Origin: Salvator merianae
Taxonomy: Eukaryota > Chordata > Lepidosauria > Squamata > Teiidae
DNA length: 64,000 bases
Direction of reading: 5' to 3'
Assembly (NCBI GenBank): GCA_003586115.2
Contig: QVOM02000072.1
Location: 3,736,347 to 3,800,346 of the forward strand
In this document: positions 58,701-64,000 of the stretch, in pieces
How the letters are laid out: each line of letters starts with the position of its first letter
How positions within the stretch are numbered: the stretch's first letter is position 1
The notes under the pieces: model-generated
What the model was told of the DNA's origin: nothing
Seen by the model: only the letters and a program-made list of their open reading frames with translations
The model's database searches: none
Made by a program: the position numbers and the translations under genes

Positions 58701-61292
58701 AAAATGACAATATCCAATACAGAATGGGAGGAATCTCGCTGAGCAGCAGCACATGTGAAAAGGATCTGGGTGTACTAGTAGATCATAGATTAAACATGAG
58801 TCAACAGTGTGATGCAGCTGCAAAAAAGGCAAACACCATCCTGGGCTGTATCAAGAGGAGTATAGAGTCTAGATCACGAGATGTAATTGTCCCACTTTAC
58901 TCTTCCTTGGTCAGACCTCATCTGGAGTATTGTGTCCAGTTCTGGGCGCCCCAGTTTAAAAGGGACATTGACAAACTGGAACAAGTTCAGAGAAGGGCGA
59001 CCAAAATGGTGAGCGGTCTGCAAACCATGTCCTACGAGGAACGGTTAAAGGACCTAGGAATGTTTAGCCTGCAGAAGAGAAGACTGAGAGGAGATATGAT
59101 AGCTGTTTTCAAGTATCTGAAGGGCTGTCACAGTGCAGAAGGATTGGCCCTATTCTCAGTTGCACAAGAAGGAAGGACTAGAAACAATGGGATGAAACTT
59201 CAAGGGAGTAGATACAGGCTAGATATTAGGAAAAACTTTCTGACCGTAAGGGCAATCAGTCACTGGAACAGGTTACCACAGGAGGTGGTGGGCTCTCCTT
59301 CGCTGGAGATCTTCAAGGAAAGGCTGGACAGATATCTGTCTAGGATGGTGTAGTGAATCCTGCATTGAGCAGGGGGTTGGACTCGATGACCCTGGAGGTC
59401 CCTTCCAACTCTATGATTCTATGATTCTATGAATGGGCAGGTCAGATCTGCATGCTTAGAGGTCTCAGGGCAGGTTACAGTAAAAGCAATATAAAAACAC
59501 AATTAAAAATAAACTGAATAAAACAACAACCAACAATGCCTGAAAGGAAAAGGAAGCTGTTGCTTCAATCAAAGATCAAGATAAAGAGTGCATCTTCACC
59601 CTGCATTTAAATATACACAGTGAAGGAGATAGACACACCTCAGTGTCAGGGCTACCACAGGGAAGGCCCTCCCACATGCCCTTGTTGTACCTTTACTATT
59701 GATAGAGGTGGCACTACTAAGAGGGCCTCTTCTGCTGATCTTAACTGGGAGCAAGTCTATATGGGAGGAGGCACTCCTTTAGATATTTTAAGGCCAAGTT
59801 ACGTGGGGCTTTATAAAACAATATTAGGACTTTGAACTGAGCTTGATAGCAAGTTCATATCTAGTGCAGTTCTTTACTTCATTTGGGCTTCATTTGGACT
59901 TCATTTCCTTGTCCTGCTTTTTCTGTCAGAATTGTAGGGTAGAGCAGAAAAGAAAGTGATCCATGCTTTTAGATATTTGGGGACCAAGCTGCTTAGGGCT
60001 TTATAAGTCAAAGTTAATAAGGCACCCTGAATCTTGGCAGCTGGTGGTGTTCTTTAAGACAGATGTGCTGTGCATCTTATCCAGCCGTGCCTGTGAGCAG
60101 CCATGAGGCAGCAAGGGACACCAGCTGCAGCTTCCAAACGATCTGCGAGGGCAGCCCCATGTAGACTGCATTACACTAGTCCCATCTAGAAATTACCAGA
60201 GAATAGATCACTCCTCTTTCTGCTCCACACCACCCTTCTGACACGAAAAGCAGGAGAAGGACCATGAGGCGCAAGCAGAAATGAAGTGAGGCACCCTGGG
60301 ATTGACTGTACCTACCACGTGCTCTGAGACATTGACTTTGCCGCTGTAGCCATGGCTGATGCACATTATGTTGCCTCCAATGGGAGTGCATGGCTGAAAC
60401 CAGGGAGGTCTGCGGTCAGACTGGATAATGTATATGGTTATGGTTGCAGTGGCTGTGTGTGTATTTGTTTCACTAGCATCTCCGTCCTACACAAAAGAAA
60501 AATAAAAAAGCATAAAACAGCAGCAAGTAGATTATAAATATAAATTCAACAATAAGACAAATCAAAAATGACTGAAAAGGGGAATCGGGGCAAGGTGGCA
60601 ATTCTGGGGGGGTGCAGAATATGAATGGGGGGAGGCTTCCCAGAGAGGTCTAGACTCTCTGATTGACTGGGGCAATCAATTTATTGATTGATTGGCTTTT
60701 CCTGCCCAGAAAGGGTTGTGCGAAGACAGCTCTGGATGGGTTGTACTGAGACTCCCTTATGTTGCTTGTCTTTTGAGATGATTTTCACATGATGAGGATG
60801 CTGCCGAGAAGAGGTTTGGGAGCAGTCCTTCTGGAAGGCTCCCCAAAACTGGGCTCAAAAACCCGTCTAGAAGGTACCATCATCTGCAACAGTGAGAAGG
60901 CACAGGCCTGGCAAAGACTGATATAAATGGGGGTGGGAGAGCTTTTGTAAACACCTTCACATACACTGCACTTTCACCAACCTGCACTGAAATAAACAGA
61001 AATATATTTCCAGGTTGAGGAACAACATATATTTCCGAACAGCTATACACAGGCCAGTTGATAGTTGCCAGGATTACCCTGTACCTTCTATAACTTTGAA
61101 AATGTATGGGGAGTTATTTTCATGAATAATACTTGCACAACAAGAAAAATAAATGAGCATTTGTCTTGAGTTAACACTTACCATGGCATATAGGTGAAGC
61201 TCTGTGAAGTTAATTTTCTCATAATCCAGGGCTTTTTGCAAATATATTTGTGGGTTATTGACTCCTTGTATATTGAAATAGGCCAGGCCTTC
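31258..61292 (-). CDS. CDHR5: CDHR5 (cadherin-related family member 5), 10 exons, 5' end outside window
   Basis: CDHR5 is a single-pass mucin-like cadherin of the intestinal and renal brush border. In mammals it pairs in trans with CDHR2 to link microvilli, and its tail binds harmonin (USH1C), ANKS4B and MYO7B. Ten minus-strand exons (61292-61182, 60486-60316, 54963-54873, 51558-51461, 49402-49190, 47340-47224, 46075-46003, 44615-43872, 35609-35473, 31758-31258) join in phase with AG/GT borders to give 751 codons. Residues 1-37 and 38-about 70 are the end of EC2. EC3 runs to about 190, EC4 to about 285, the mucin-like segment to 540, the TM helix is about 547-569, then the acidic tail. Tail motifs SILTKER, YKAVWF and the final DDIYL are what I recognise as CDHR5; the two Cys after PPWFQPC also fit. 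Five N-glycosylation sequons are seen in the cadherin part and one in the mucin part. No start codon is present: signal peptide, EC1 and early EC2 lie upstream. Introns are large and full of repeats. Confidence 0.95.
31759..33509. other. CDHR5 last intron, AT-rich part
   Basis: Intronic. 33290-33510 is an A-rich degenerate (TAAAA)-type stretch just before a CR1 element. No exon seen. Confidence 0.6.
33510..35335 (+). mobile_element. CR1 LINE in CDHR5 intron, antisense to the gene
   Basis: Broken frames read NKLPGPD (about 33855), [17 protein letters not shown] text, [16 protein letters not shown], and from 34484 the RT core with SADDTKLF and the C-terminal part to 35116. It ends at 'cttatg' near 35330. 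About 34356-34470 is foreign sequence that interrupts the RT frame. Confidence 0.88.
35473..35609 (-). CDS. CDHR5: CDHR5 exon: transmembrane helix
   Basis: 137 nt, phase 1 to 0. Acceptor TCTTTTTTCTAG, donor GACATA|GTAAGT. It encodes KDETTT, then a hydrophobic run from VVALG to AFIC (about 23 residues), then the basic stop-transfer segment [12 protein letters not shown]. Extracellular side first, cytoplasmic side last, as expected for a type I membrane protein. Confidence 0.95.
35879..36051. mobile_element. Fold-back TIR element (about 173 bp)
   Basis: Arms of about 85 bp, both starting CYTTTCTGCAC-GGGC-TTATTCCAGATTATATTC. Same family as 41077-41256 and the piece at 27838. Confidence 0.85.
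36181..36335. mobile_element. Fold-back element (155 bp) with 5-bp TSD
   Basis: Ends GGTGTTTCTGCA and, inverted, GGTGATTCCACT. Arms share GGACCAGCAAGC and CCTCCCTTC. The flanks are CTGGA on both sides (36176-36180, 36336-36340). A half copy is at 14712-14770. Confidence 0.8.
36780..37330 (+). mobile_element. LINE ORF2 C-terminal fragment (non-CR1, non-L2)
   Basis: A 150-codon open frame (36766-37218) ends with [35 protein letters not shown], a pattern I associate with the C-terminal end of R4/Dong-like or related LINEs in reptile genomes. It may be the other end of the family at 2600-3480. Not a host gene. Confidence 0.55.
37331..38673. other. CDHR5 intron, nothing recognised
   Basis: Intronic sequence between the mucin and TM exons. 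The frames at 37443-37841 show no domain. Confidence 0.5.
38674..38910. mobile_element. Fold-back element (237 bp), near-palindromic
   Basis: Outer ends CTCATTTGTARTAGTT, inverted. Arms of about 90 bp share GGGCTGTTGTG, AGTTCTTCTGAGAAC and TAAGCTTT. The target duplication was not resolved. Confidence 0.88.
38911..40094. other. CDHR5 intron, nothing recognised
   Basis: AT-rich intronic sequence without a recognised element. Confidence 0.45.
40095..40515 (-). mobile_element. L2 LINE 3' fragment
   Basis: Minus-strand frame reads [29 protein letters not shown] and later [18 protein letters not shown], the standard C-terminal part of L2 ORF2. Followed by the post-ORF part down to about 40100. 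Confidence 0.88.
40516..41076. other. CDHR5 intron, nothing recognised
   Basis: GC-moderate stretch with overlapping frames on both strands and no recognised domain. Confidence 0.45.
41077..41256. mobile_element. Fold-back TIR element (180 bp)
   Basis: Ends GGCCCTTTCTGCACTG and, inverted, GGCTCTTTTTGTGCTG. The flanks are AAA on both sides. Related to 35879-36051. Interior arms share CCTGCCAT and CATGTGGATG words. Confidence 0.82.
41257..42639. other. CDHR5 intron with L2 tail and simple repeats
   Basis: It holds (TA)n at 41890-41907, an 87-bp L2-like 3' tail at 41905-41991 ('cacccaccctgcaatcttctggtgaagggtgggatataa') and its (TAAA)n end at 41972-41992. Otherwise unassigned. Confidence 0.6.
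42640..42790. repeat. Short repeat related to 2995-3125
   Basis: GAGCAGTCCAGCTGCTCC, then an inverted pair 'gtggagcacaa'/'ttgtgctccac'. Likely a nonautonomous DNA element. Confidence 0.6.
43290..43375 (-). mobile_element. tRNA-like SINE head fragment
   Basis: On the minus strand: 'ggcaaagcatgcctccatgg' (anticodon-arm region) then 'ccaggttcagtccc' (B box) and 'tggcatcccc'. A degraded tRNA-derived pol III promoter; no complete cloverleaf. Confidence 0.6.
43872..44615 (-). CDS. CDHR5: CDHR5 exon: mucin-like Thr/Ser-rich segment
   Basis: 744 nt, phase 1 at both ends. It encodes roughly 248 residues made mostly of Thr and Ser with scattered Pro, Gly and Ala, as expected for a heavily O-glycosylated stalk, plus one NGT sequon. 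No clean tandem repeat is visible, unlike the short tandem mucin repeats reported for mammalian CDHR5. The acceptor ATGCATTCCAG has almost no pyrimidine tract; the donor is TTCGG|GTAAAA. The first codon is completed by the previous exon (A|CT, Thr) and the last by the next (G|GA, Gly). The + strand frames rich in Val over this exon are shadows. Confidence 0.93.
44616..46002. other. CDHR5 intron before the mucin exon
   Basis: No element recognised apart from (GAT)n at 45502-45517. Confidence 0.5.
46003..46075 (-). CDS. CDHR5: CDHR5 exon: last strand of EC4
   Basis: 24 codons plus one base (phase 0 to 1). Acceptor ATGTTTGCACAG. Two donors are possible: TTTG|GCAAGT (GC type) and GGCAA|GTATGT (GT type). 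Only the second gives phase 1, which matches the phase of the next exon, so it was chosen. It encodes [20 protein letters not shown], the closing strand of the last cadherin repeat, and leads straight into the Thr-rich segment. Confidence 0.9.
46076..47069. other. CDHR5 intron, nothing recognised
   Basis: AT-rich intronic sequence. Confidence 0.5.
47070..47215 (-). mobile_element. CR1 LINE 3' end
   Basis: It reads the inverse of the CR1 3' end ('ccctgctggatcaggccacagcccatctagtccag', 'acagtggccca', 'agaaggcaaaggcaaaaccctcacctg'), same orientation as CDHR5. It ends about 10-20 nt from the donor of the exon at 47224. Confidence 0.85.
47224..47340 (-). CDS. CDHR5: CDHR5 exon: EC4 second half
   Basis: 39 codons, phase 0 at both ends. 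Acceptor GCTATTCAG, donor TTTCAG|GTAGGT. It encodes [20 protein letters not shown] and the following strand, with sequons NST and NLT. ITYQI is the usual cadherin strand following the DxN motif. A CR1 retrotransposon fragment ends only about 10-20 nt downstream of the donor. Confidence 0.94.
47341..49189. other. CDHR5 intron, nothing recognised
   Basis: Intronic. Minus-strand frames of up to 178 codons (48512-49048) have no domain and no splice-consistent link to the gene. A pair of 'agccaatcacaggtcacagaagat'-type words at 48016 and 48142 suggests an old local repeat. Confidence 0.5.
49190..49402 (-). CDS. CDHR5: CDHR5 exon: end of EC3 and first half of EC4
   Basis: 71 codons, phase 0 at both ends. 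Acceptor TTTCTCCAG, donor AACAAT|GTAAGG. It contains the last strand of EC3 (MVEIKVI), a degenerate inter-repeat linker RKNDHKPAF in place of the canonical DxNDNxPxF, and then EC4 up to [10 protein letters not shown]. The degenerate linker suggests weak calcium binding at the EC3-EC4 junction; this is inference. The open frame runs about 24 nt past the donor to an in-frame stop, which marks intron. Confidence 0.95.
49806..49818. repeat. Poly-G run
   Basis: Thirteen G in a row. Confidence 0.9.
49925..50880 (+). mobile_element. L2 LINE RT fragment in CDHR5 intron
   Basis: Broken frames follow 25520-26480: 'aattattgccatctgaggaagtggacaagctgcttgca', [35 protein letters not shown], and [18 protein letters not shown] with an intact YADD, but frameshifted and deleted elsewhere. 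Confidence 0.88.
50993..51100 (+). mobile_element. tRNA-derived SINE head
   Basis: A box TAGCTCAGTGG (51002-51012) and B box GATTGACTC (51046-51054) at tRNA spacing. The 5' end GGTGGCCA resembles a tRNA acceptor start. No functional cloverleaf, so a SINE remnant. Confidence 0.65.
51101..51460. other. CDHR5 intron, nothing recognised
   Basis: Intronic sequence upstream of the donor of the 51461-51558 exon. Confidence 0.45.
51461..51558 (-). CDS. CDHR5: CDHR5 exon: EC3 middle
   Basis: 98 nt, phase 1 to 0. Acceptor CCTTCCTAG, donor GTG|GTAAGT. It begins with the two bases that finish the Gly codon and continues [17 protein letters not shown], a standard cadherin D/E strand pattern (FSI-x-TGNIT), then the F strand MLYVV. 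One N-glycosylation sequon (NIT) is present. Confidence 0.94.
52095..52325 (-). mobile_element. CR1 LINE 3' end
   Basis: Inverse of the CR1 3' region ('cctgctggatcaggccacaat', 'cacagtggcccaccaattgcttctgg', 'cctgcctgtctctccaggctggaggcag'). Confidence 0.88.
52326..53911. other. CDHR5 intron with a SINE-like piece
   Basis: 52945-53030 has a pol III-like pattern (GAGTGACTCAGCAGT, AATTCAATCCCCAGCATC), probably a tRNA-derived SINE. 53048-53110 begins with the TTA-GGGCCTTTCTGCAC end of short TIR elements. The rest is unassigned. Confidence 0.5.
53912..54116. mobile_element. hAT MITE (205 bp) with 8-bp TSD
   Basis: Fold-back arms start CAGTGGCAGCCAGTAACTTT and, inverted, CAGCAGCAGCTGGCGGCTTT, then TAAGCCTGGGT in both. 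The flanks are CTATTGGG (53904-53911) and CTACTGGG (54117-54124), one mismatch. GC-rich body. Ends related to 17551-17743. Confidence 0.87.
54117..54872. other. CDHR5 intron, nothing recognised
   Basis: AT-rich intronic sequence. Confidence 0.45.
54873..54963 (-). CDS. CDHR5: CDHR5 exon: EC3 first half
   Basis: 30 codons plus one base (phase 0 to 1). Acceptor TTTTTATCTCAG, donor TATG|GTGAGT. It encodes a GPLYAIDGD motif, which resembles the calcium-coordinating DxD of cadherin repeats, and ends in YEIAYG, whose final Gly codon is completed by the next exon. It is too short to appear as an obvious open frame; it was found from the splice sites and the cadherin pattern. Confidence 0.93.
55174..55376. 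mobile_element. hAT-type nonautonomous element (203 bp)
   Basis: Ends CAGTAGTTCCCAAC and, inverted, CAGTGATTCCCAAC. The flanks CACGAAAC and CCCTAAAC match 6 of 8. An older copy than the other hAT elements here. A fragment is at 11035-11215. Confidence 0.8.
55725..56301. mobile_element. TIR DNA element (577 bp) with 3-bp TSD
   Basis: Ends GGGCCTTTTCGCACTG and, inverted, GGGCCTGTTCGCACTG. Further inside both arms share GGTAGACCGTTC. The flanks are ATA on both sides (55722-55724, 56302-56304). It contains a 20-bp unit CGTACCATCGAGCTCCGCTT three times in tandem (55892-55951). GC-rich and CpG-rich compared with its surroundings. No transposase. PIF/Harbinger-like by duplication length only. Confidence 0.82.
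56305..57604. other. CDHR5 intron, nothing recognised
   Basis: No element or exon recognised. Confidence 0.45.
57605..57925 (+). mobile_element. CR1 LINE 3' end
   Basis: It starts at the last coding part ('cagcctggatagctttaagaa') and runs through the 3' end to 'tcttatgttcttatg'. Confidence 0.88.
58320..58467 (-). mobile_element. L2 LINE fragment, part 1
   Basis: 'atgggggctaatacagaaaatgcc' and 'tcagatctcaaagaatgggc'-type text of the inverted L2 3' region (compare 40130). Interrupted by CR1 at 58468 and resumed at 59431. Confidence 0.65.
58468..59430 (+). mobile_element. CR1 LINE, 963 bp, long intact RT frame
   Basis: 295 codons without a stop (to 59353): [31 protein letters not shown] with intact catalytic FADD, then the thumb and C-terminal part ([26 protein letters not shown]). 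The 3' end is the classical CR1 one with 'ctatgattctatgattctatg'. 5'-truncated. It sits in an L2 fragment with GAATGGGC on both sides (58460-58467 and 59431-59438). Confidence 0.93.
59431..60190 (-). mobile_element. L2 LINE fragment, part 2
   Basis: Continuation of the L2 copy split by CR1. It includes the 'tatgggaggaggcactcctttagata' text shared with 2460-2500 and 'gggctttataagtcaaagttaata' as at 40285. Ends about 125 nt before the donor of the exon at 60316. Confidence 0.75.
60316..60486 (-). CDS. CDHR5: CDHR5 exon: end of EC2 and start of EC3
   Basis: 57 codons, phase 0 at both ends, acceptor TTTTGTGTAG and donor GTG|GTAGGT. It carries the last strand of EC2 (alternating Thr/Ile), the linker RRPPWFQPC, a second Cys ten residues later that probably pairs with the first, and the sequon NVS. 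The PPWF-PC linker followed by a second Cys is a recognisable CDHR5 feature. The opposite-strand reading frames over this stretch are shadows. Confidence 0.95.
60487..61181. other. CDHR5 intron, nothing recognised
   Basis: Intronic sequence between two EC2 exons. Confidence 0.5.
61182..61292 (-). CDS. CDHR5: CDHR5 exon: middle of EC2
   Basis: 37 codons, phase 0 at both ends, first exon of the gene visible in the window. It is preceded on the minus strand by an acceptor reading CTTGTAG and followed by ATG|GTAAGT. It contains the LDYEK motif that in cadherins precedes the F and G strands, and an N-glycosylation sequon NFT. The next exon continues directly with DGDAS, completing a DGD calcium-type motif across the junction. 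No earlier exon is recognisable between 61293 and 64000, where repeats dominate. Confidence 0.93.
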
Positions 61293-62054
61293 CTACAAGC
61301 CAAGAAGAAGGATAAGAGACATATTAAAATTTAATAGAATGAGCTAGGGAAAGTAAAAGGGAGAAGAAGAAGAGGCCAACCAGCTAGTAGGTGGATAGAT
61401 TCATTTGACAGTAATGAAAATCCCACTGGCAGACCTAAGAAAGATCGTAGGCAGGTTGGAGGAAGTCAATTTATATGGATGCCAAGAGTCAGCCATGACT
61501 AGATAGTATAAAGCAAGCAAGAATGAGCAAGATCCAGAAGAAGGCCAGTTTTTCCTAAAGCCTGTGCCTGGTGATGCTCTCACAACAGAGCTGGCTAACC
61601 ACATCCAAGTGAATCCACATTATCTTCTACAGCTGGGGTCTCTAACTTAATGCCCCTTGGGCACCCATCGAGTCTTTTCCTGGCGCTTGTTAGAGAATCT
61701 AATCCAACTGGCATGAAACATCCGACTGGAGCATTTTTATTCTATTTCATGCTTTGAGGAGTTCCTCCTCCCTGGCTTCTCACAAAGTTTAAACCTGCCT
61801 CCTAACATTCTGACTGGAAAAGCTTCACTATGTTCTCAGAGGCACCATGTTTGGAATCAAACTTATGTCCTGCTTTATGTCCCAATAGCATTAATTTCAT
61901 TAATTTGCATCTCACTCATATCACTTCCTAAAAATTCCACTTTGTGCTGCTGAAAGTCACATGACACTCTTAACTCCTTCCAGAAGGTGGTCAGTGAGGT
62001 AAGTGGAGATGCATCCCTTGTTTAAATGCCACTGTAAAACCATTAAGTACAGAG
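61293..62054. other. CDHR5 intron or upstream region
   Basis: No upstream CDHR5 exon is recognisable here. Confidence 0.5.
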
Positions 62055-62779
62055 TAGGGGTGTGCACGAAGGCACTTTTCCCCTTTCGCTTCGCATTCCT
62101 GCGAAGCTACGGGGCTTCGTTTTCGCACGAAAAAAATATGTGCGAAAATGAAGCCCTTCGTGTTCGCGGCGAAGATTTTCGCCCCGACCTGAAGCAGAGG
62201 AATCAAGGCGAAGAAAAGATCCTTCGCCTTGATTTCTCTGTTTCCGACGGCGCTCGCCTCTCTCTCATTTCCCCCCCAGTCGGTCAGTGTGCGCGTGGGA
62301 CTGACAGACTAGGGGGAATGAGAGACAGCGAGCGGGAGAGGAAGGGAAACCCCTCCTTTCACTGATCGCCCTCCTCTCCCGCCGGCTGAGTCAGGCGGCG
62401 ACGGCAGAGGACGGTGAATAAGGGAAAGGAAGGGAAACCCCTCCTTTCACTGATCGCCCTCCTCTCCCGCCGGCTGAGTCAGGCGGCGACGGCAGAGGAC
62501 GGTGAATAAGGGAAAGGAAGGGAAACCCCTCCTTTCACTGATCGCCCTCCTCTCCCGCTCGCTGTCTCTCATTTCCCCTAGACTGTCAGCACGCGCGCTG
62601 ACAGCCTAGGGGGATGAGACAGAGGCAAATTGCGAAGGTCCCGAAATGCATCGAAAGTTGAGGGACCTTCGCAATTCGCATTTCGTGATCTTTGTTTCCC
62701 TTCGCATTCGATGCGAAGGGAACCAAATCACGAAATTCGTCGAAAATCCGAGTGGCACGAAACTTCGTGCACACCCCTA
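62055..62779. mobile_element. hAT nonautonomous element (725 bp), perfect TIR and 8-bp TSD
   Basis: Ends TAGGGGTGTGCACGAA exactly inverted at the right. The flanks are GTACAGAG on both sides (62047-62054, 62780-62787). The first 82 bp are identical to 63919-64000. Interior: an 88-bp tandem repeat (62340-62558) and a pair of about 41-bp inverted repeats around it. No transposase frame. Confidence 0.95.
62340..62558. repeat. 88-bp tandem repeat, 2.5 copies
   Basis: Copies start at 62340, 62428 and 62516 with GGAAGGGAAACCCCTCC. The two full units look identical, and the third stops after 43 bp. Confidence 0.93.
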
Positions 62780-63339
62780 GTACAGAGTTATCACACACAA
62801 GGTATTTCATCTCTAGAAGAAATTGCACCATTTTGTGATAAGTTTCTTTCACTGCAATGCACTTACTGTTTTTATCATTATGAGTAATCTAAATCAACCT
62901 TATTATCACTTAAAGACACTATACAGGCCAAGCCAGAGATCCTATCTCTTAAACATATAATTGGGTCTGCCCGCTCTGAAAAGGGTTGCATCCACATATA
63001 GCAAAAAAAAAAAAGGTGACTCAAAAGTACCTTAGAGATAGTAGTGTGTGGCACCCAAGGCCCCTTTGGCATGGGACATTCTCCTGTGCTAGGAAGAGTC
63101 TAGGAGGCTGTTCTCCACACACTGGAGAGGCATAAGAAAGACCCCACCCCCTCTCAGCTCCTTCTGCCTAAACAGGACAGAGAATAAACTAGGCTAGGGT
63201 GCCAAAAATGGCACCCTAGTCCGGTTTACTGATAAACTTCAATAATGAGGTCTACTATCATGTGAGGCCAGTATCCCAGACTATGGAGGCACGCAGATAG
63301 CAAGTCTCCATAGGCCAGAATACAAAAGGAGATCCTTCT
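62780..63339. other. No exon recognised
   Basis: Between hAT and CR1. Contains an A13-type run near 63003. Confidence 0.45.
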
Positions 63340-63918
63340 TGGCAGTGCTTCAGGAACTGGAGAAGGTGCAAAAAAGGGCAGCCAGAATGATCAAGGGGCT
63401 GGAACACCTTCCTTACGAAATCAGGCTGCAACGCCTTGGCCTCTTCAGCCTTGAAAAGCGGCGTTTAAGAGGAGACCTGATTGAAGTTTATAAAATCATG
63501 TACGGTATGGATAAGGTGGATAAAAAGAAGTTTTTTTCTCTCTCACACAACACTAGGACCAGGGGGCACTCTCTGAAGCTGATGGGTAGGAGAGTTAGGA
63601 CTGACAAGGGGAAGTATTTTTTCACCCAGAGGGTCGTCAGTCTGTGGAATTTATTACCAGATGGGGTGGTGACAGCCATCAGCCTGGACAGCTTTAAGAA
63701 GGGATTGGACAGATTCATGGAGGTCAGGTGTATCAATGGCTACTAGAATGGATGCCTAGGTACTGCCTCCAGGTTGGAAAGACAGGCAGGATGTCTGTAA
63801 AACCATTTGCAGGGAGTCAAGAGCAGGTGATGGTTTTGCCTTTTATTCTGCTTGAGAATGTCCAGAAGCAATTGGTAGGGCACTGTGTGGAACAGAATGC
63901 TGGACTAGATGGGCCGTG
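63340..63918 (+). mobile_element. CR1 LINE C-terminal part and 3' end, cut by hAT
   Basis: A 135-codon open frame (LEKVQKRAARMIKGLEHLPYE...) to 63746, then the 3' end as far as 'gatgggccgtg', where a hAT element begins. Very close to 19736-20310. Confidence 0.9.
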
Positions 63919-64000
63919 TAGGGGTGTGCACGAAGGCACTTTTCCCCTTTCGCTTCGCATTCCTGCGAAGCTACGGGGCTTCGTTTTCGCACGAAAAAAA
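63919..64000. mobile_element. hAT element, left end, cut by window edge
   Basis: Identical over its 82 visible bases to 62055-62136. Inserted in the CR1 3' end; the expected 8-bp duplication would be GGGCCGTG. Confidence 0.9.

Noticed and set aside
58361..59353. 330-codon frame as a host gene
   Set aside because: CR1 reverse transcriptase from 58468; the first 35 codons read through an L2 fragment.
1..64000. CRISPR array, operon, defence system, viral genome or other undescribed system
   Set aside because: No spaced direct-repeat array, no gene clusters, no gag/pol/env-type or capsid frames; the content is one vertebrate gene plus transposable elements.

Overview
The window is vertebrate nuclear DNA, most likely from a squamate reptile (lizard or gecko grade). 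This is inferred from the mix of CR1, L2 and L1 LINE fragments, abundant hAT and short TIR/fold-back elements, tRNA-like SINE heads, and one intron-rich vertebrate gene. There are no bacterial-style operons, no CRISPR array and no rRNA or functional tRNA gene.

The only host gene I can support lies on the minus strand from 61292 down to 31258. Ten exons join in phase through GT-AG introns into 751 codons that end in a stop. They encode the latter half of one cadherin repeat, two more cadherin repeats, a Thr/Ser-rich mucin-like segment, one transmembrane helix and an acidic cytoplasmic tail. The layout, the SILTKER and YKAVWF tail motifs and the C-terminal DDIYL match CDHR5 (mu-protocadherin, mucin and cadherin-like protein). 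In mammals this protein forms the CDHR2-CDHR5 links between brush-border microvilli. The signal peptide, EC1 and the start of EC2 are not seen and should lie beyond the right edge. The 744-nt mucin exon is symmetric (phase 1/1), so skipping it would keep the frame.

Left part, 1-31 kb: no host gene recognised. It holds LINE fragments (L2 at 2.1, 5.5, 7.8-10.8 and 24.8-26.6 kb; an R4/Dong-like LINE at 2.6-3.5 kb; L1 at 15.5-16.2 kb; CR1 at 19.05-20.3 kb). It also holds a TIR element of 1.2-1.5 kb in three copies (1-205, 8217-9706, 16189-17382), hAT elements with 8-bp target duplications, a perfect 33-bp hairpin and a small telomere-like tract.

Middle and right part, 31-64 kb: CDHR5 exons separated by introns filled with repeats (CR1 at 33.5-35.3, 47.1, 52.1, 57.6, 58.5-59.4 and 63.3 kb; L2 at 40.1, 49.9 and 58.3-60.2 kb; several hAT and fold-back elements). 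Many insertions are nested and have legible target-site duplications, so the order of insertion can be read. I found no sign of a previously undescribed biological system. The most interesting items are the CDHR5 gene model, a G-quadruplex motif 9 nt after its stop codon, the skippable mucin exon, and the young nested transposons.
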